DNA of 6,881 nt from a bacterium (GTDB lineage: Bacteria; BMS3Abin14), in assembly GCA_029210545.1 (NCBI GenBank), contig JARGFV010000124.1:1-6881 (forward strand), in the 5' to 3' direction. The notes below the pieces were generated by a model that worked only from the letters and a program-made list of their open reading frames with translations, had not been told where the DNA came from and searched no databases. Below, piece by piece: positions 1 to 5,984 of this stretch; positions within the stretch are counted from its first letter, which is position 1, and every line of letters begins with the position of its first letter. Both the position numbers and the translations under genes were made by a program.

Positions 1-103
1 TCAATGACTTACGGTGCGGGTCATTGATTTGGGCGCCCCGCGCGGGGCGCGTTGATGGACTTTTTGCGAGTCCATCAAACTTTGATAGGGTCGCAAAAAG
101 TCC
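1..103. repeat. Left-end palindromic repeat (REP-like, multi-hairpin)
   Basis: This is a compound palindromic repeat. A first stem pairs TCAATGAC (1-8) with GTCATTGA (20-27). An 18-bp perfect GC palindrome, GCGCCCCGCGCGGGGCGC, follows at 33-50. A third stem pairs TTGATGGACT (52-61) with AGTCCATCAA (69-78). GGACTTTTTGCGA (57-69) can instead pair with TCGCAAAAAGTCC (91-103), so the two foldings exclude each other. Positions 1 to about 78 recur in inverted orientation at the right end (6806-6881) with few differences. No coding potential is seen. The likely nature is a dispersed intergenic repeat at which the assembly stopped; terminal repeats of one mobile unit are unlikely because core genes lie between the copies. 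Confidence 0.85.
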
Positions 104-440
104 AGGGCGAGAAGGGCAAAAAGCATGGTGATCACTTTTCCCTCACCTGAACGGCTGGGCCTTGAATATCGGGATCAAAGCCTGTTTTTATCCCGATATT
201 CAAGTCACCATCTGTCGATTTCGGAGAAATCCCTCCCCCTGCCGGGAGAGGGCAGGTGAGGGAGAAGGTCTCGGATTTTCTCCGTGACCTCCAGCCGTCG
301 CCAAAGGCTATGGCTGGCAAGCCGATTTTCTCCGTGGTGATAGCTTTTTCGGGCTTTGGAGTGACACCGCTCGGGTACTCATTGTTGTGATGAACCCAGG
401 ACAATAACTGAAACAGGGGAAAGTGCCCCAGGAAGACCTA
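104..440. other. Intergenic, repeat-rich; no credible gene
   Basis: No credible gene is seen. A 90-codon minus-strand frame (404-132) is low-complexity and runs through the inverted repeats. The stretch holds the nested inverted repeats at 135-267, a short hairpin CCTGCC/GGCAGG (238-243 with 251-256) and a 13-nt direct repeat GATTTTCTCCGTG at 274-286 and 324-336. A GGGG/CCCC mini-hairpin sits at 416-429, just before the pyrG ribosome binding site. A promoter for pyrG should lie between about 340 and 440, but no convincing -35/-10 pair can be picked by eye. kdsB, which often precedes pyrG in related gene orders, is not present here. Confidence 0.6.
135..267. repeat. Nested inverted repeats (MITE-like)
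   Basis: The outer arms CTTTTCCCTCACCTG (135-149) and CAGGTGAGGGAGAAG (253-267) are complementary at 14 of 15 positions. Inside lies a perfect 15-bp inverted repeat, CTTGAATATCGGGAT (161-175) with ATCCCGATATTCAAG (190-204), around a 14-nt loop. No T-run follows either arm of the inner stem, so it is not a typical terminator. The nested layout suggests a small non-coding mobile or dispersed repeat; that part is inference. Confidence 0.6.
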
Positions 441-446
441 AGGAGG
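441..446 (+). promoter_or_regulatory. Ribosome binding site of pyrG
   Basis: AGGAGG lies 4 nt before the ATG at 451. It is the strongest Shine-Dalgarno sequence in the window and fixes the pyrG start. Confidence 0.85.
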
Positions 447-450
447 GACC

Positions 451-2058
451 ATGAAGACCAAGTTCATCTTCGTGACGGGCGGGGTAGTTTCCTCCCTGGG
501 CAAGGGACTGGCCTCCGCTGCCATCGGGGCCCTCATGGAATCAAGGGGGCTCAGGGTGACCATCCAGAAGATGGACCCCTACATCAACGTCGATCCCGGG
601 ACCATGAGCCCCTACCAGCACGGTGAGGTGTTCGTCACGGAAGACGGCGCCGAGACCGACCTGGACCTCGGCCATTACGAGCGGTTCACCCGCGCTCCCA
701 TGTCGAAGAAGAGCAATTTCACCACCGGCAGGGTATACGACTCGGTCATCAACAAGGAAAGGCAGGGCGAGTACCTTGGCGGGACGGTCCAGGTTATCCC
801 CCACATCACTGACGAGATCAAGTCCATGATCTGCCAGGCCGCGGACGATGTGGACCTCCTCATCTGCGAGGTGGGCGGAACCGTCGGCGACATCGAAAGC
901 CTTCCTTTCCTGGAGGCTATCCGGCAGTTCAAGGGCGATGTGGGCAGGGACAACGTCATCTACATTCACCTCACCCTGGTGCCCTACATCCGGACGGCGG
1001 GTGAGCTGAAGACCAAACCCACCCAGCATTCGGTCCAGAAGCTCCGGGAGATCGGTATTCAGCCCGATATCCTGCTCTGCCGGACCGATCGAAACCTGGA
1101 CATGGACATCAAGAAGAAGATCGCCCTGTTCTGCAACGTGACACCCGAGGCGGTGATCACCGCACGGGATGTCGACAGCATCTACCAGGTGCCCCTCGTT
1201 TACCACGAGGAGGGCCTGGACCAGCAGATCATCGAACACCTGAGGATGTGGACCCGCTCGCCGGACCTGAAAGCCTGGCAGGGTATCGTGGACAAGGTGA
1301 CCAACCCTGCCCACGAGGTGGTGATCGCTGTTGTCGGCAAGTACGTGAGCCTCGTGGAGTCTTACAAGAGTCTCAACGAGGCGCTCATTCACGGGGGCAT
1401 TGCCAATGACAGCAGGGTCATCCTCAGGTTTGTGGACAGTGAAGAGCTTGAGACCCGGGAGCCCGCGGACCTTCTCGGGGAGGCCGACGGCATCCTGGTT
1501 CCCGGCGGGTTCGGGCACCGGGGCACCGAGGGAAAGATCAGGGCGGCCCGATACGCCCGGGAGGAGAAAGTCCCCTATTTCGGGATCTGTCTCGGTATGC
1601 AGCTCGCGGTGGTGGAGTTCGCGAGGTCGGTGGCGTCTCTCGAGAGGGCCAACAGCTCCGAGTTCGACGAGAAAACCCCCCATCCCGTCATCGACCTGCT
1701 CCCGGAGCAAAGGGACGTGACCGACATGGGGGGAACCATGAGGCTCGGCGCCTATCCCTGCCTCCTGGAGGAGGGGACCGAGGCCCGGCGTCTTTACGGC
1801 GCGGGAGAAATATCGGAAAGGCACCGCCACAGGTACGAGTTCAACCCCGAATACAAGGACACCCTGCGGGAAAAGGGACTCCGGATCTCGGGAACCTCCC
1901 CCGATGGAAGGCTGGTGGAGATGATCGAGCACCCGGACCATCCATGGTTCGTGGGCTGCCAGTTCCACCCCGAGTTTAAATCACGTCCCTGGAAACCCCA
2001 CCCCCTGTTTGCCGGTTTTATCGCGGCCAGCCTCGCGCTGAAGAGATCGAGGGACTGA
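451..2058 (+). CDS. pyrG: CTP synthase
   Basis: Makes CTP from UTP, ATP and glutamine (or ammonia), the last step of de novo pyrimidine nucleotide synthesis, in the cytoplasm. The protein has 535 residues, close to the usual ~545. The N-terminal synthetase domain (about 1-270) opens with the nucleotide-binding [10 protein letters not shown] (10-19) and carries [15 protein letters not shown] (40-54) and [12 protein letters not shown] (139-150). The C-terminal class I glutamine amidotransferase domain (about 290-530) has PGGFG (351-355), the nucleophile Cys380 in GICLGMQ, and His506/Glu508 in CQFHPEF. All key residues are present. The start follows a perfect AGGAGG. The stop TGA overlaps the kdsA ATG by one base, so the two genes are probably translationally coupled. 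The link makes sense because CMP-Kdo synthesis consumes CTP. Confidence 0.98.
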   Translation: MKTKFIFVTGGVVSSLGKGLASAAIGALMESRGLRVTIQKMDPYINVDPGTMSPYQHGEVFVTEDGAETDLDLGHYERFTRAPMSKKSNFTTGRVYDSVINKERQGEYLGGTVQVIPHITDEIKSMICQAADDVDLLICEVGGTVGDIESLPFLEAIRQFKGDVGRDNVIYIHLTLVPYIRTAGELKTKPTQHSVQKLREIGIQPDILLCRTDRNLDMDIKKKIALFCNVTPEAVITARDVDSIYQVPLVYHEEGLDQQIIEHLRMWTRSPDLKAWQGIVDKVTNPAHEVVIAVVGKYVSLVESYKSLNEALIHGGIANDSRVILRFVDSEELETREPADLLGEADGILVPGGFGHRGTEGKIRAARYAREEKVPYFGICLGMQLAVVEFARSVASLERANSSEFDEKTPHPVIDLLPEQRDVTDMGGTMRLGAYPCLLEEGTEARRLYGAGEISERHRHRYEFNPEYKDTLREKGLRISGTSPDGRLVEMIEHPDHPWFVGCQFHPEFKSRPWKPHPLFAGFIAASLALKRSRD

Positions 2059-2930
2059 TGGATCTGAAGGTGAACCCGGTCACCGTCGGCCGTGTGACCA
2101 TTGGAGGATCAGGGGAAGGGACTGGAGGAGGTTTCGGACCCCTTGTCCTCATCGCGGGCCCCTGCGTCATCGAGGACCCGGAGAGCTGCCTCGAGGCGGC
2201 CGAGGGACTGGCGGAGATCTGCGGCCGGGTAGGGATCGACCTCATATTCAAGGCCTCCTACGACAAGGCCAACCGGACCTCCGCGGGGTCGTACCGCGGC
2301 CCCGGGTTCGACAGCGGGATGGAGGTCCTGGCGGGGATCAGGGACAAGGTCGGCATCCCCGTGACTTCCGACATCCACTGGCCGGAACAGGCGGGGGATG
2401 CCGCGGCTGTCCTGGACATCCTCCAGATCCCGGCGTTCCTCTGCCGGCAGACCGATCTCCTCACGGCCGCCGCGGCAACCGGAAAGCCGGTCAACGTCAA
2501 GAAGGGCCAGTTCCTCTCTCCCTGGGACGTCAAGGGGATATCGGGAAAGGTCAACGGCGGCAGGAACCTCGTCATCACCGAGAGGGGTACGACCTTCGGT
2601 TACAACAACCTGGTGGTGGATTTCAGATCTTTTCCCGTGATCCGGGAACTGGGGCTGCCCGTGGTCTACGACGCGACCCACAGCCTCCAGCTGCCAGGAG
2701 GGCTCGGCTCCTCTTCGGGGGGGATGCGGGAGTACATCCCACACCTGTGTCGGGCGGCCGTTGCCTGCGGCGTGGACGGGATCTTCATGGAAGTTCATCC
2801 GGATCCGGACCGGGCGCCATGCGACGGTCCCAACATGTGGCCCATGGACCGGCTCGAGGCCCTGCTCCGCCAGCTTCTGGCGATCCGGGCGGCTGCCGGG
2901 CAGGACAGTTCCGGAGCGGACAGTCCATGA
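2058..2930 (+). CDS. kdsA: 3-deoxy-8-phosphooctulonate (Kdo-8-P) synthase, metal-dependent type
   Basis: Condenses phosphoenolpyruvate with arabinose-5-phosphate to Kdo-8-phosphate, the committed step of the Kdo sugar of LPS. The protein has 290 residues, slightly longer than the usual 265-285; the extra length is a Gly-rich N-terminal stretch (15-27) and a loose C-terminal tail (about 279-290). Family motifs are in order: GPCVIE (34-39), KASYDKANRTS (65-75), SDIHWPEQ (104-111), CRQTDLL (129-135), VNVKKGQFLSPWD (145-157), ERGTTFGYNN (175-184), DATHS (205-209) and DGPNM (256-260). Cys36, His208, Glu245 and Asp256 match the four metal ligands of the metal-dependent class (Aquifex type); the non-metal E. 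coli type has Asn instead of the Cys. The class assignment rests on these residues. The start overlaps the pyrG stop, and the stop overlaps the kdsD ATG by 4 bp. Confidence 0.96.
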   Translation: MDLKVNPVTVGRVTIGGSGEGTGGGFGPLVLIAGPCVIEDPESCLEAAEGLAEICGRVGIDLIFKASYDKANRTSAGSYRGPGFDSGMEVLAGIRDKVGIPVTSDIHWPEQAGDAAAVLDILQIPAFLCRQTDLLTAAAATGKPVNVKKGQFLSPWDVKGISGKVNGGRNLVITERGTTFGYNNLVVDFRSFPVIRELGLPVVYDATHSLQLPGGLGSSSGGMREYIPHLCRAAVACGVDGIFMEVHPDPDRAPCDGPNMWPMDRLEALLRQLLAIRAAAGQDSSGADSP

Positions 2931-3907
2931 CCGGTTCTATCGACAGGGGAAAAATCCTCGCCATCGCCCGGAGAGTCCTGGAGATGGAGGAGGGCTCGCT
3001 GGCCGCCCTGCGGGCCAGGCTGGGTGACGAGTTCGCCACGGCTGTGGAACTCCTGGCATCCTGCAAGGGGAGGGTGGTTTTTGCCGGCATGGGGAAATCA
3101 GGGCTGGTGTGCCGCAAGATCGTGGCAACCTTCGCCAGCACGGGGACACCGGCTCTTTTTCTGCATCCGGCCGAGGGCGGCCACGGCGATCTGGGCATGC
3201 TGGCCAAAGGCGACATCCTCGTGGCCGTCTCCTACAGCGGCGAGAGCGAAGAACTCATGCGCCTCCTACCGGCCGTCAGGAGGCTGGGCGTCCCCATCGT
3301 CGCCATGACGGGAAGCCCGGGCTCCACCCTGGCCCAACGGGCGGACGTGGTCCTCGACATATCCGTGACGGAGGAGGCCTGCCCCCTGGGGCTCGCTCCC
3401 ACGGCGAGCACGGCGGTGACCATGGCCCTCGGGGACGCACTGGCCGTTGCCCTGCTGGAGATCCACGGGTTCACCGAGAACGATTTCGCCTTTTTTCACC
3501 CCGGCGGAGCCCTGGGCAGAAAACTGCTCACGGTGGCGGATATCATGCACACCGGCGACCGGGTGCCTGTGGTCGGCCCGGAAACTGCCATGAAAGAGGC
3601 GCTTTTCGAGATCACCTCCAAGCAGCTCGGGTTCACCACCGTTCAGGATGCCGACGGAACCCTCCTGGGCGTGGTGACGGACGGGGACCTGCGCAGGTCC
3701 CTGGAAAGGGACGACGACCCCCTGGCCATGAAGGTGAGGCGGGTCATGACCACCACGCCGAAGGTCATCAACCCCGAGGCGCTGGCGGCGCGCGCCCTGC
3801 AGCTCATGGAGAGCCATTCCATAACCGCTCTCGTGGTCGTGGACGAAGGCGGTCATGTGGCCGGTGTGCTTCACATGCACGATATCTTGAGGGCGGGAAT
3901 AGCTTAA
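2927..3907 (+). CDS. kdsD: Arabinose-5-phosphate isomerase (SIS + two CBS domains)
   Basis: Interconverts ribulose-5-phosphate and arabinose-5-phosphate, the substrate for KdsA. The protein has 326 residues; E. coli KdsD has 328. The SIS domain (about 35-185) carries GMGKSGL (54-60), YSGESEEL (103-110) and TASTAVTMALGD (159-170). A tandem CBS pair follows (about 205-326; TDGDLRR 251-257, HMHDIL 316-321). Lys57, Glu109, Glu150 and His191 fall at the places of the E. coli catalytic residues Lys59, Glu111, Glu152 and His193. The frame is open further upstream, back to an ATG at 2747, but that part lies inside kdsA. I chose the ATG at 2927 because it forms a 4-bp ATGA overlap with the kdsA stop, has GGAG 10 nt upstream and gives the family length. 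No terminator is seen after the stop. Confidence 0.95.
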   Translation: MTGSIDRGKILAIARRVLEMEEGSLAALRARLGDEFATAVELLASCKGRVVFAGMGKSGLVCRKIVATFASTGTPALFLHPAEGGHGDLGMLAKGDILVAVSYSGESEELMRLLPAVRRLGVPIVAMTGSPGSTLAQRADVVLDISVTEEACPLGLAPTASTAVTMALGDALAVALLEIHGFTENDFAFFHPGGALGRKLLTVADIMHTGDRVPVVGPETAMKEALFEITSKQLGFTTVQDADGTLLGVVTDGDLRRSLERDDDPLAMKVRRVMTTTPKVINPEALAARALQLMESHSITALVVVDEGGHVAGVLHMHDILRAGIA

Positions 3908-3917
3908 GAGCGGAAAA

Positions 3918-3945
3918 CAGGAATCAGAAATCAGGAATCAGATAG
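3918..3945. repeat. Two-copy 14-bp tandem repeat
   Basis: CAGGAATCAGAAAT (3918-3931) is followed directly by CAGGAATCAGATAG (3932-3945). The first 11 bases are identical in both units. It starts 11 bp after the kdsD stop codon. Confidence 0.8.
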
Positions 3946-3958
3946 AACGCAGAACACA

Positions 3959-3982
3959 CCCTTCGACAGGGCTCAGGGCAGG
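3959..3982. repeat. Short imperfect palindrome, CCCTTCGACAGGG type
   Basis: A CCCTTCGACAGGG core is followed by CTCAGGGCAGG. The pattern resembles a short GC-rich repeat that I remember as common between genes in many environmental bacterial genomes. Only this copy lies in the window, so its dispersed nature is inferred. Confidence 0.45.
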
Positions 3983-4036
3983 GAACGCAGGATGAAAACC
4001 TTATTGACAACCTGACCTGAGAAAACACGTTTTTAA

Positions 4037-4068
4037 TAGCCCATAGCCCATAGCCCATAGCCCATAGC
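4037..4068. repeat. Heptanucleotide tandem repeat (TAGCCCA)n
   Basis: Four perfect, uninterrupted copies of TAGCCCA (4037-4064) are followed by a partial TAGC. The array ends 21 bp before the kdsC start and lies next to the possible TTTAAT box, so copy-number change could alter spacing in the kdsC leader. The unit is seven bases and the array is outside the frame, so it would not act as a coding phase switch. Confidence 0.9.
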
Positions 4069-4089
4069 TCCCAGAGAGGCCCGATCATT

Positions 4090-4728
4090 TTGAAAGAGCA
4101 CAGTCCGAAAATCATTGAAGCCGCCAAAAAAATTCAGCTCATCGCCTTCGACGTGGACGGTGTCCTCACCGACGGGAGCATCAGCTACACCTCCGCTGGG
4201 GACGAGATCAAGTCGTTCAACGTCAGGGACGGGCACGCCATCAAGCTCCTCGGCAGGGCCGGGCTCTCGGCGGCCATCATCACCGGAAGGAAAAGCGCCA
4301 TGGTGGACCGGCGGGCCCGGGAACTGGGCATCGAGCTGGTGTACCAGGGGGCCAGGGAGAAGAACATCTCCCTGGACGAGATCGTGAGCAGGCAGGCCCT
4401 TTCCCTGGCGGAAATAGCGTTCATGAGCGACGATGTGGTGGACCTTCCCGTCATGGCCCGTGTCGGCCTAGGGTGCTGCCCGGCCGACGCGGCCCCGGAA
4501 GTGCTGGACCGGGCCGCCCTGGTCACGGAGGCCGGGGGAGGGAACGGGGCCGCCCGGGAGCTGATCATGTTCATTCTCAAGACGAAAGGTTTATACGACG
4601 GGATTATGGAGAAGTATCTTTCCCCAGGGGAAATCATGCCGTCATTCCGAACACGGCGAAGCCGTGAGCCGGAATCCGGATCAAATGCTTTTCACCACAG
4701 AGTCACAGAGGACACGGAGGAAGACTGA
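4090..4728 (+). CDS. kdsC: Kdo-8-phosphate phosphatase (HAD family) with repeat-encoded C-terminus
   Basis: Hydrolyses Kdo-8-phosphate to Kdo, following KdsA in the pathway. HAD motifs are visible: motif I DVDGVLTDG (21-29; Asp21 nucleophile, Asp23), motif II Thr65 in ITGRKS, a Lys91 near motif III, and motif IV SDDVVDLP (113-120). The C-terminal GGGNGAARE (149-157) is typical of KdsC. I chose TTG at 4090 because it is the only start that keeps the N-terminal helix before motif I, it has GAGAGG about 10 nt upstream, and the next Met (residue 71) lies past motif I. The length is 212 residues against the usual 170-190. The excess, from about residue 185, is encoded by a palindromic repeat and a CACAGAG-type repeat, and the stop codon lies just past the latter. 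Residues 1-183 should be the functional enzyme. lptC, often the next gene, is absent. Confidence 0.93.
   Translation: MKEHSPKIIEAAKKIQLIAFDVDGVLTDGSISYTSAGDEIKSFNVRDGHAIKLLGRAGLSAAIITGRKSAMVDRRARELGIELVYQGAREKNISLDEIVSRQALSLAEIAFMSDDVVDLPVMARVGLGCCPADAAPEVLDRAALVTEAGGGNGAARELIMFILKTKGLYDGIMEKYLSPGEIMPSFRTRRSREPESGSNAFHHRVTEDTEED
4641..4678. repeat. Palindromic repeat inside the 3' end of kdsC
   Basis: This is an imperfect hairpin. ATTCCG (4644-4649) pairs with CGGAAT (4670-4675), and CACGGC (4652-4657) pairs with GCCGTG (4661-4666) around a GAA loop. The GTCATTCCG...CGGAATCC frame resembles dispersed intergenic repeats known from several proteobacteria. Here it is read in frame as kdsC residues 185-196. 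Confidence 0.7.
4691..4724. repeat. CACAGAG-type short-period repeat
   Basis: TTCACCACAGAGTCACAGAG followed by GACACGGAGG shows a CAC(A/G)GAG unit about every 8-9 bases. It forms the last codons of kdsC; the stop TGA is at 4726-4728. Confidence 0.65.
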
Positions 4729-4771
4729 ATCTGGGGAAAGGCGCGGTTCCTGTAAAAGCGGAGTTTAATCC

Positions 4772-4805
4772 AACACGAAGGTCACAAAGTGACACGAAGG
4801 AAGGC
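4772..4805. repeat. CACGAAG-type short-period repeat, related to the one at 4691-4724
   Basis: CACGAAGGT, CACAAAGTGA and CACGAAGGA follow each other with a 9-10-base period. Unit and spacing resemble the CACAGAG repeat about 80 bp upstream, so both may belong to one family. Confidence 0.6.
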
Positions 4806-5187
4806 GAAATTCCTTATCCTTCCTTCCCCTGCCAATAGCCCCTTTCCTTATTCTCCCTCTCCCCCTCATGTAGGCTCCCTTCCTTATCCTTCCTCCCCCC
4901 ATGGCTCGCCGAAGCATTATGCGAAGGCGGCTGCTGAGGGGGGAGGATCGAGGTGGGGGTGAGAGAAACCCCTCCTTCGAGATGTTTAAGACCCCGAGTT
5001 CCGCCGTTGGCGGGATCGAGTGGCCATAAATGCCACATCAAAACTTTCCTGAAACAATGGACTCCCCATAAAGCAGTGATGAGTAAGAAGTTTAGATCGA
5101 AATTCGCTTTCAAATTTCTCGATATTCAACCAAGAAGATGCGTTAATATCTGCGCGGCATTCAGCTCTCAATGCCCCTATGAACTCA
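4806..5187. other. Repeat-derived and unassigned stretch; no recognised gene
   Basis: The left part (4806-4980) is pyrimidine-rich then purine-rich. It includes a 15-nt direct repeat TTCCTTATCCTTCCT at 4810-4824 and 4880-4894 and the stem-loop at 4891-4947. The right part (about 5030-5187) is visibly richer in A+T than the neighbouring genes and stays open on the minus strand, but no family is recognised in any frame. It directly follows the point where the HEPN gene fragment breaks off, so it may be inserted DNA. Confidence 0.5.
4891..4947. repeat. Long stem-loop with nested inner palindrome
   Basis: TCCTCCCCCC (4891-4900) and GGGGGGAGGA (4938-4947) form a perfect 10-bp stem. Inside, CGCC-GAA-GCAT (4907-4917) faces ATGC-GAA-GGCG (4919-4929), pairing except for the GAA/GAA bulges. 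No T-run follows. A dispersed palindromic element is more likely than a terminator. Confidence 0.65.
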
Positions 5188-5334
5188 CTATCGCTCGACC
5201 AGGTGAGTGACAGCGAGACGAAGAACCTCGTCCTTTTCGAGATCCCCTTTGCTTTTACCCTCTGTGAGCGCGACTGCCTTACGGGCGAAATCCCGCATGT
5301 GTCTGAGCCTGACTGATGGATCACGCCTGGACAT
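5188..5334 (-). pseudogene. Truncated HEPN (HepT-like) toxin gene, N-terminal fragment
   Basis: Starting at ATG 5334-5332, which overlaps the end of the MNT gene by 14 bp, the minus strand encodes 48 residues and then a double stop (TAG at 5190-5188, TGA next). The peptide begins MSRRDPSVRLRHMRDFARKA, continues with VALTEGKSKGDLEKDEVL and ends LAVTHLVER. It matches the start of the HEPN protein at 6434-6111: both share HM-D---RKA, a following GK, and THL. The fragment stops before the expected GEAA helix and the RX4HXY catalytic motif, and what follows matches no HEPN in any frame. The toxin activity is therefore lost. It could still be translated as a short peptide through coupling to the MNT gene, but a function is unlikely. 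Confidence 0.8.
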
Positions 5335-5632
5335 ACTGCACCTTGGCCTCATCCATGACGGTATCCCGAAAATATTTGCTCAGGCTTCTCGGAGTATTGA
5401 TCTCGACCTTCCTCCTCCCGAAGATCGAGGAAAGTTCCATTTCCAGATCGTAAAGCTCAAATAACCCGACTTTGGCATCCTGGGAGAACTCCACCAGCAC
5501 ATCAATATCGCTCTCCGGACCGAAATCATCTCTCAGAACGGAGCCGAACAGAGACAGTTTCCGGATCTTATGCTGCCTGCAGAACGTGGCGATCTGCTCT
5601 TTGCTGGTGAGGCTGGGGGGCCTGGCATCCAT
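5321..5632 (-). CDS. MNT-type nucleotidyltransferase antitoxin (MntA-like), module 2
   Basis: A small pol-beta-fold nucleotidyltransferase of the minimal (MNT) type. Family members act as antitoxins by AMPylating their HEPN partner toxin. The protein has 103 residues from ATG 5632. It carries the GSX10DXD signature (Gly30-Ser31, Asp42 and Asp44) in GSVLRDDFGPESDID, and Glu77 in KVEIN as the third acidic residue. It clearly resembles the MNT at 6754-6431 (shared FCR, IRKLS, FGSVLR, FGP, SD-DVLV, GRKV, EA-VQY), by eye about half identical. A TTG start at 5668 would add 12 residues; I prefer the ATG because it better matches the family length, though neither start has a clear ribosome binding site. 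Its HEPN partner downstream is truncated, so this MNT is probably an orphan antitoxin. Confidence 0.88.
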   Translation of the reverse strand: MDARPPSLTSKEQIATFCRQHKIRKLSLFGSVLRDDFGPESDIDVLVEFSQDAKVGLFELYDLEMELSSIFGRRKVEINTPRSLSKYFRDTVMDEAKVQYVQA

Positions 5633-5854
5633 GTTTTGAAGAATACTCAAGTCATCAACAATTGGCAAGTCGACCAGGGAAGCTGTGATAGCGATGCGAT
5701 TGGGGCAAACCGTGGGGTCGGGTTCCTCCTACGCCAACGCCTTCCGTCGGGCTTCCGTCTTCACCAGCGGCTACGACGTGACGAGTCGGCGGGACAGGGA
5801 ATTCTTGGGGTCGGAGCGGAAATTGGGCTGTAATTGAGTAATGCTGTCAGTTTT
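5633..5854. other. Region upstream of MNT module 2; possible plus-strand ORF remnant
   Basis: No recognised gene. On the plus strand a 47-codon frame (ATG 5694 to TGA 5837) reads SYANAFRRASVFTSGYDVTS in its middle and ends 17 bp before a strong plus-strand terminator. This could be the tail of a lost gene or a repeat that happens to be open. No -35/-10 pair for the minus-strand MNT is evident. Confidence 0.4.
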
Positions 5855-5884
5855 AAGGGCGCTCAGGAGCGCCCTTTGGTTTTA
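5855..5884 (+). terminator. Intrinsic terminator, plus strand
   Basis: AAGGGCGCTC (5855-5864) and GAGCGCCCTT (5867-5876) form a GC-rich stem of nine to ten pairs with a very short loop, followed by TGGTTTT. On the minus strand the stem is followed by AAAAC rather than T, so it should stop plus-strand transcription. No intact plus-strand gene ends near it; only the short frame ending at 5837 does. It could alternatively be a REP-type palindrome. Confidence 0.6.
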
Positions 5885-5920
5885 AGCTTGCCTGCTGTTC
5901 ACACGCACCCTGGGCAAGTC

Positions 5921-5959
5921 GGGGGCTTTTGGGGCTTCTGGGGGTCAGGGCTTCAGGGG
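5921..5959 (+). other. G-quadruplex-type G-run array
   Basis: Five G-runs lie in 39 bp: 5921-5925, 5931-5934, 5940-5944, 5948-5950 and 5956-5959, separated by 5, 5, 3 and 5 bases. This satisfies the usual G3+N1-7 rule. The spacers CTTTT, CTTCT and CTTCA are variants of each other, so the array also looks like a degenerate short tandem repeat. It lies downstream of both the plus-strand terminator and the minus-strand HEPN gene. Confidence 0.6.
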
Positions 5960-5984
5960 ATGAATTGTGGTGTGTCTGACTTGT

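Larger units (their letters stand above)
3908..4089. other. Gap between kdsD and kdsC built largely of repeats
   Basis: No gene is seen. The gap contains three separate repeat types, listed individually. A perfect TTGACA box (4004-4009) and a TTTAAT box (4032-4037) are present, but their spacing of 22 nt is too long for a standard promoter, so a kdsC promoter here is only possible. GAGAGG at 4074-4079 is a plausible ribosome binding site for the TTG at 4090. Confidence 0.6.

Noticed and set aside
161-204. Perfect 15-bp inverted repeat as an intrinsic terminator
   Set aside because: Neither strand has a T-run after the stem, the stem is not GC-rich, and no gene ends next to it.
132-404. 90-codon minus-strand open frame upstream of pyrG
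   Set aside because: It runs through the inverted and direct repeats of the region, has no recognisable domain and no ribosome binding site that I can see.
541-1968. 475-codon minus-strand open frame opposite pyrG
   Set aside because: It lies entirely antisense to a complete CTP synthase with all motifs; it is a by-product of GC-rich codon use.
2747-2926. N-terminal extension of kdsD to an upstream ATG at 2747
   Set aside because: These 60 codons lie inside kdsA in another frame, and the family length fits the ATG at 2927.
4004-4037. Sigma-70 promoter for kdsC (TTGACA with TTTAAT)
   Set aside because: The boxes match well individually, but the 22-nt spacing is outside the usual 15-19.
3918-4068. 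CRISPR-like array in the kdsD-kdsC gap
   Set aside because: The repeat units are 7 and 14 bp, directly abutting and without spacers, and no cas gene is present.
4986-5324. 112-codon minus-strand open frame starting at GTG
   Set aside because: The first part is out of frame with a clear HEPN fragment, and the rest resembles no known protein; it is kept only as an open stretch.
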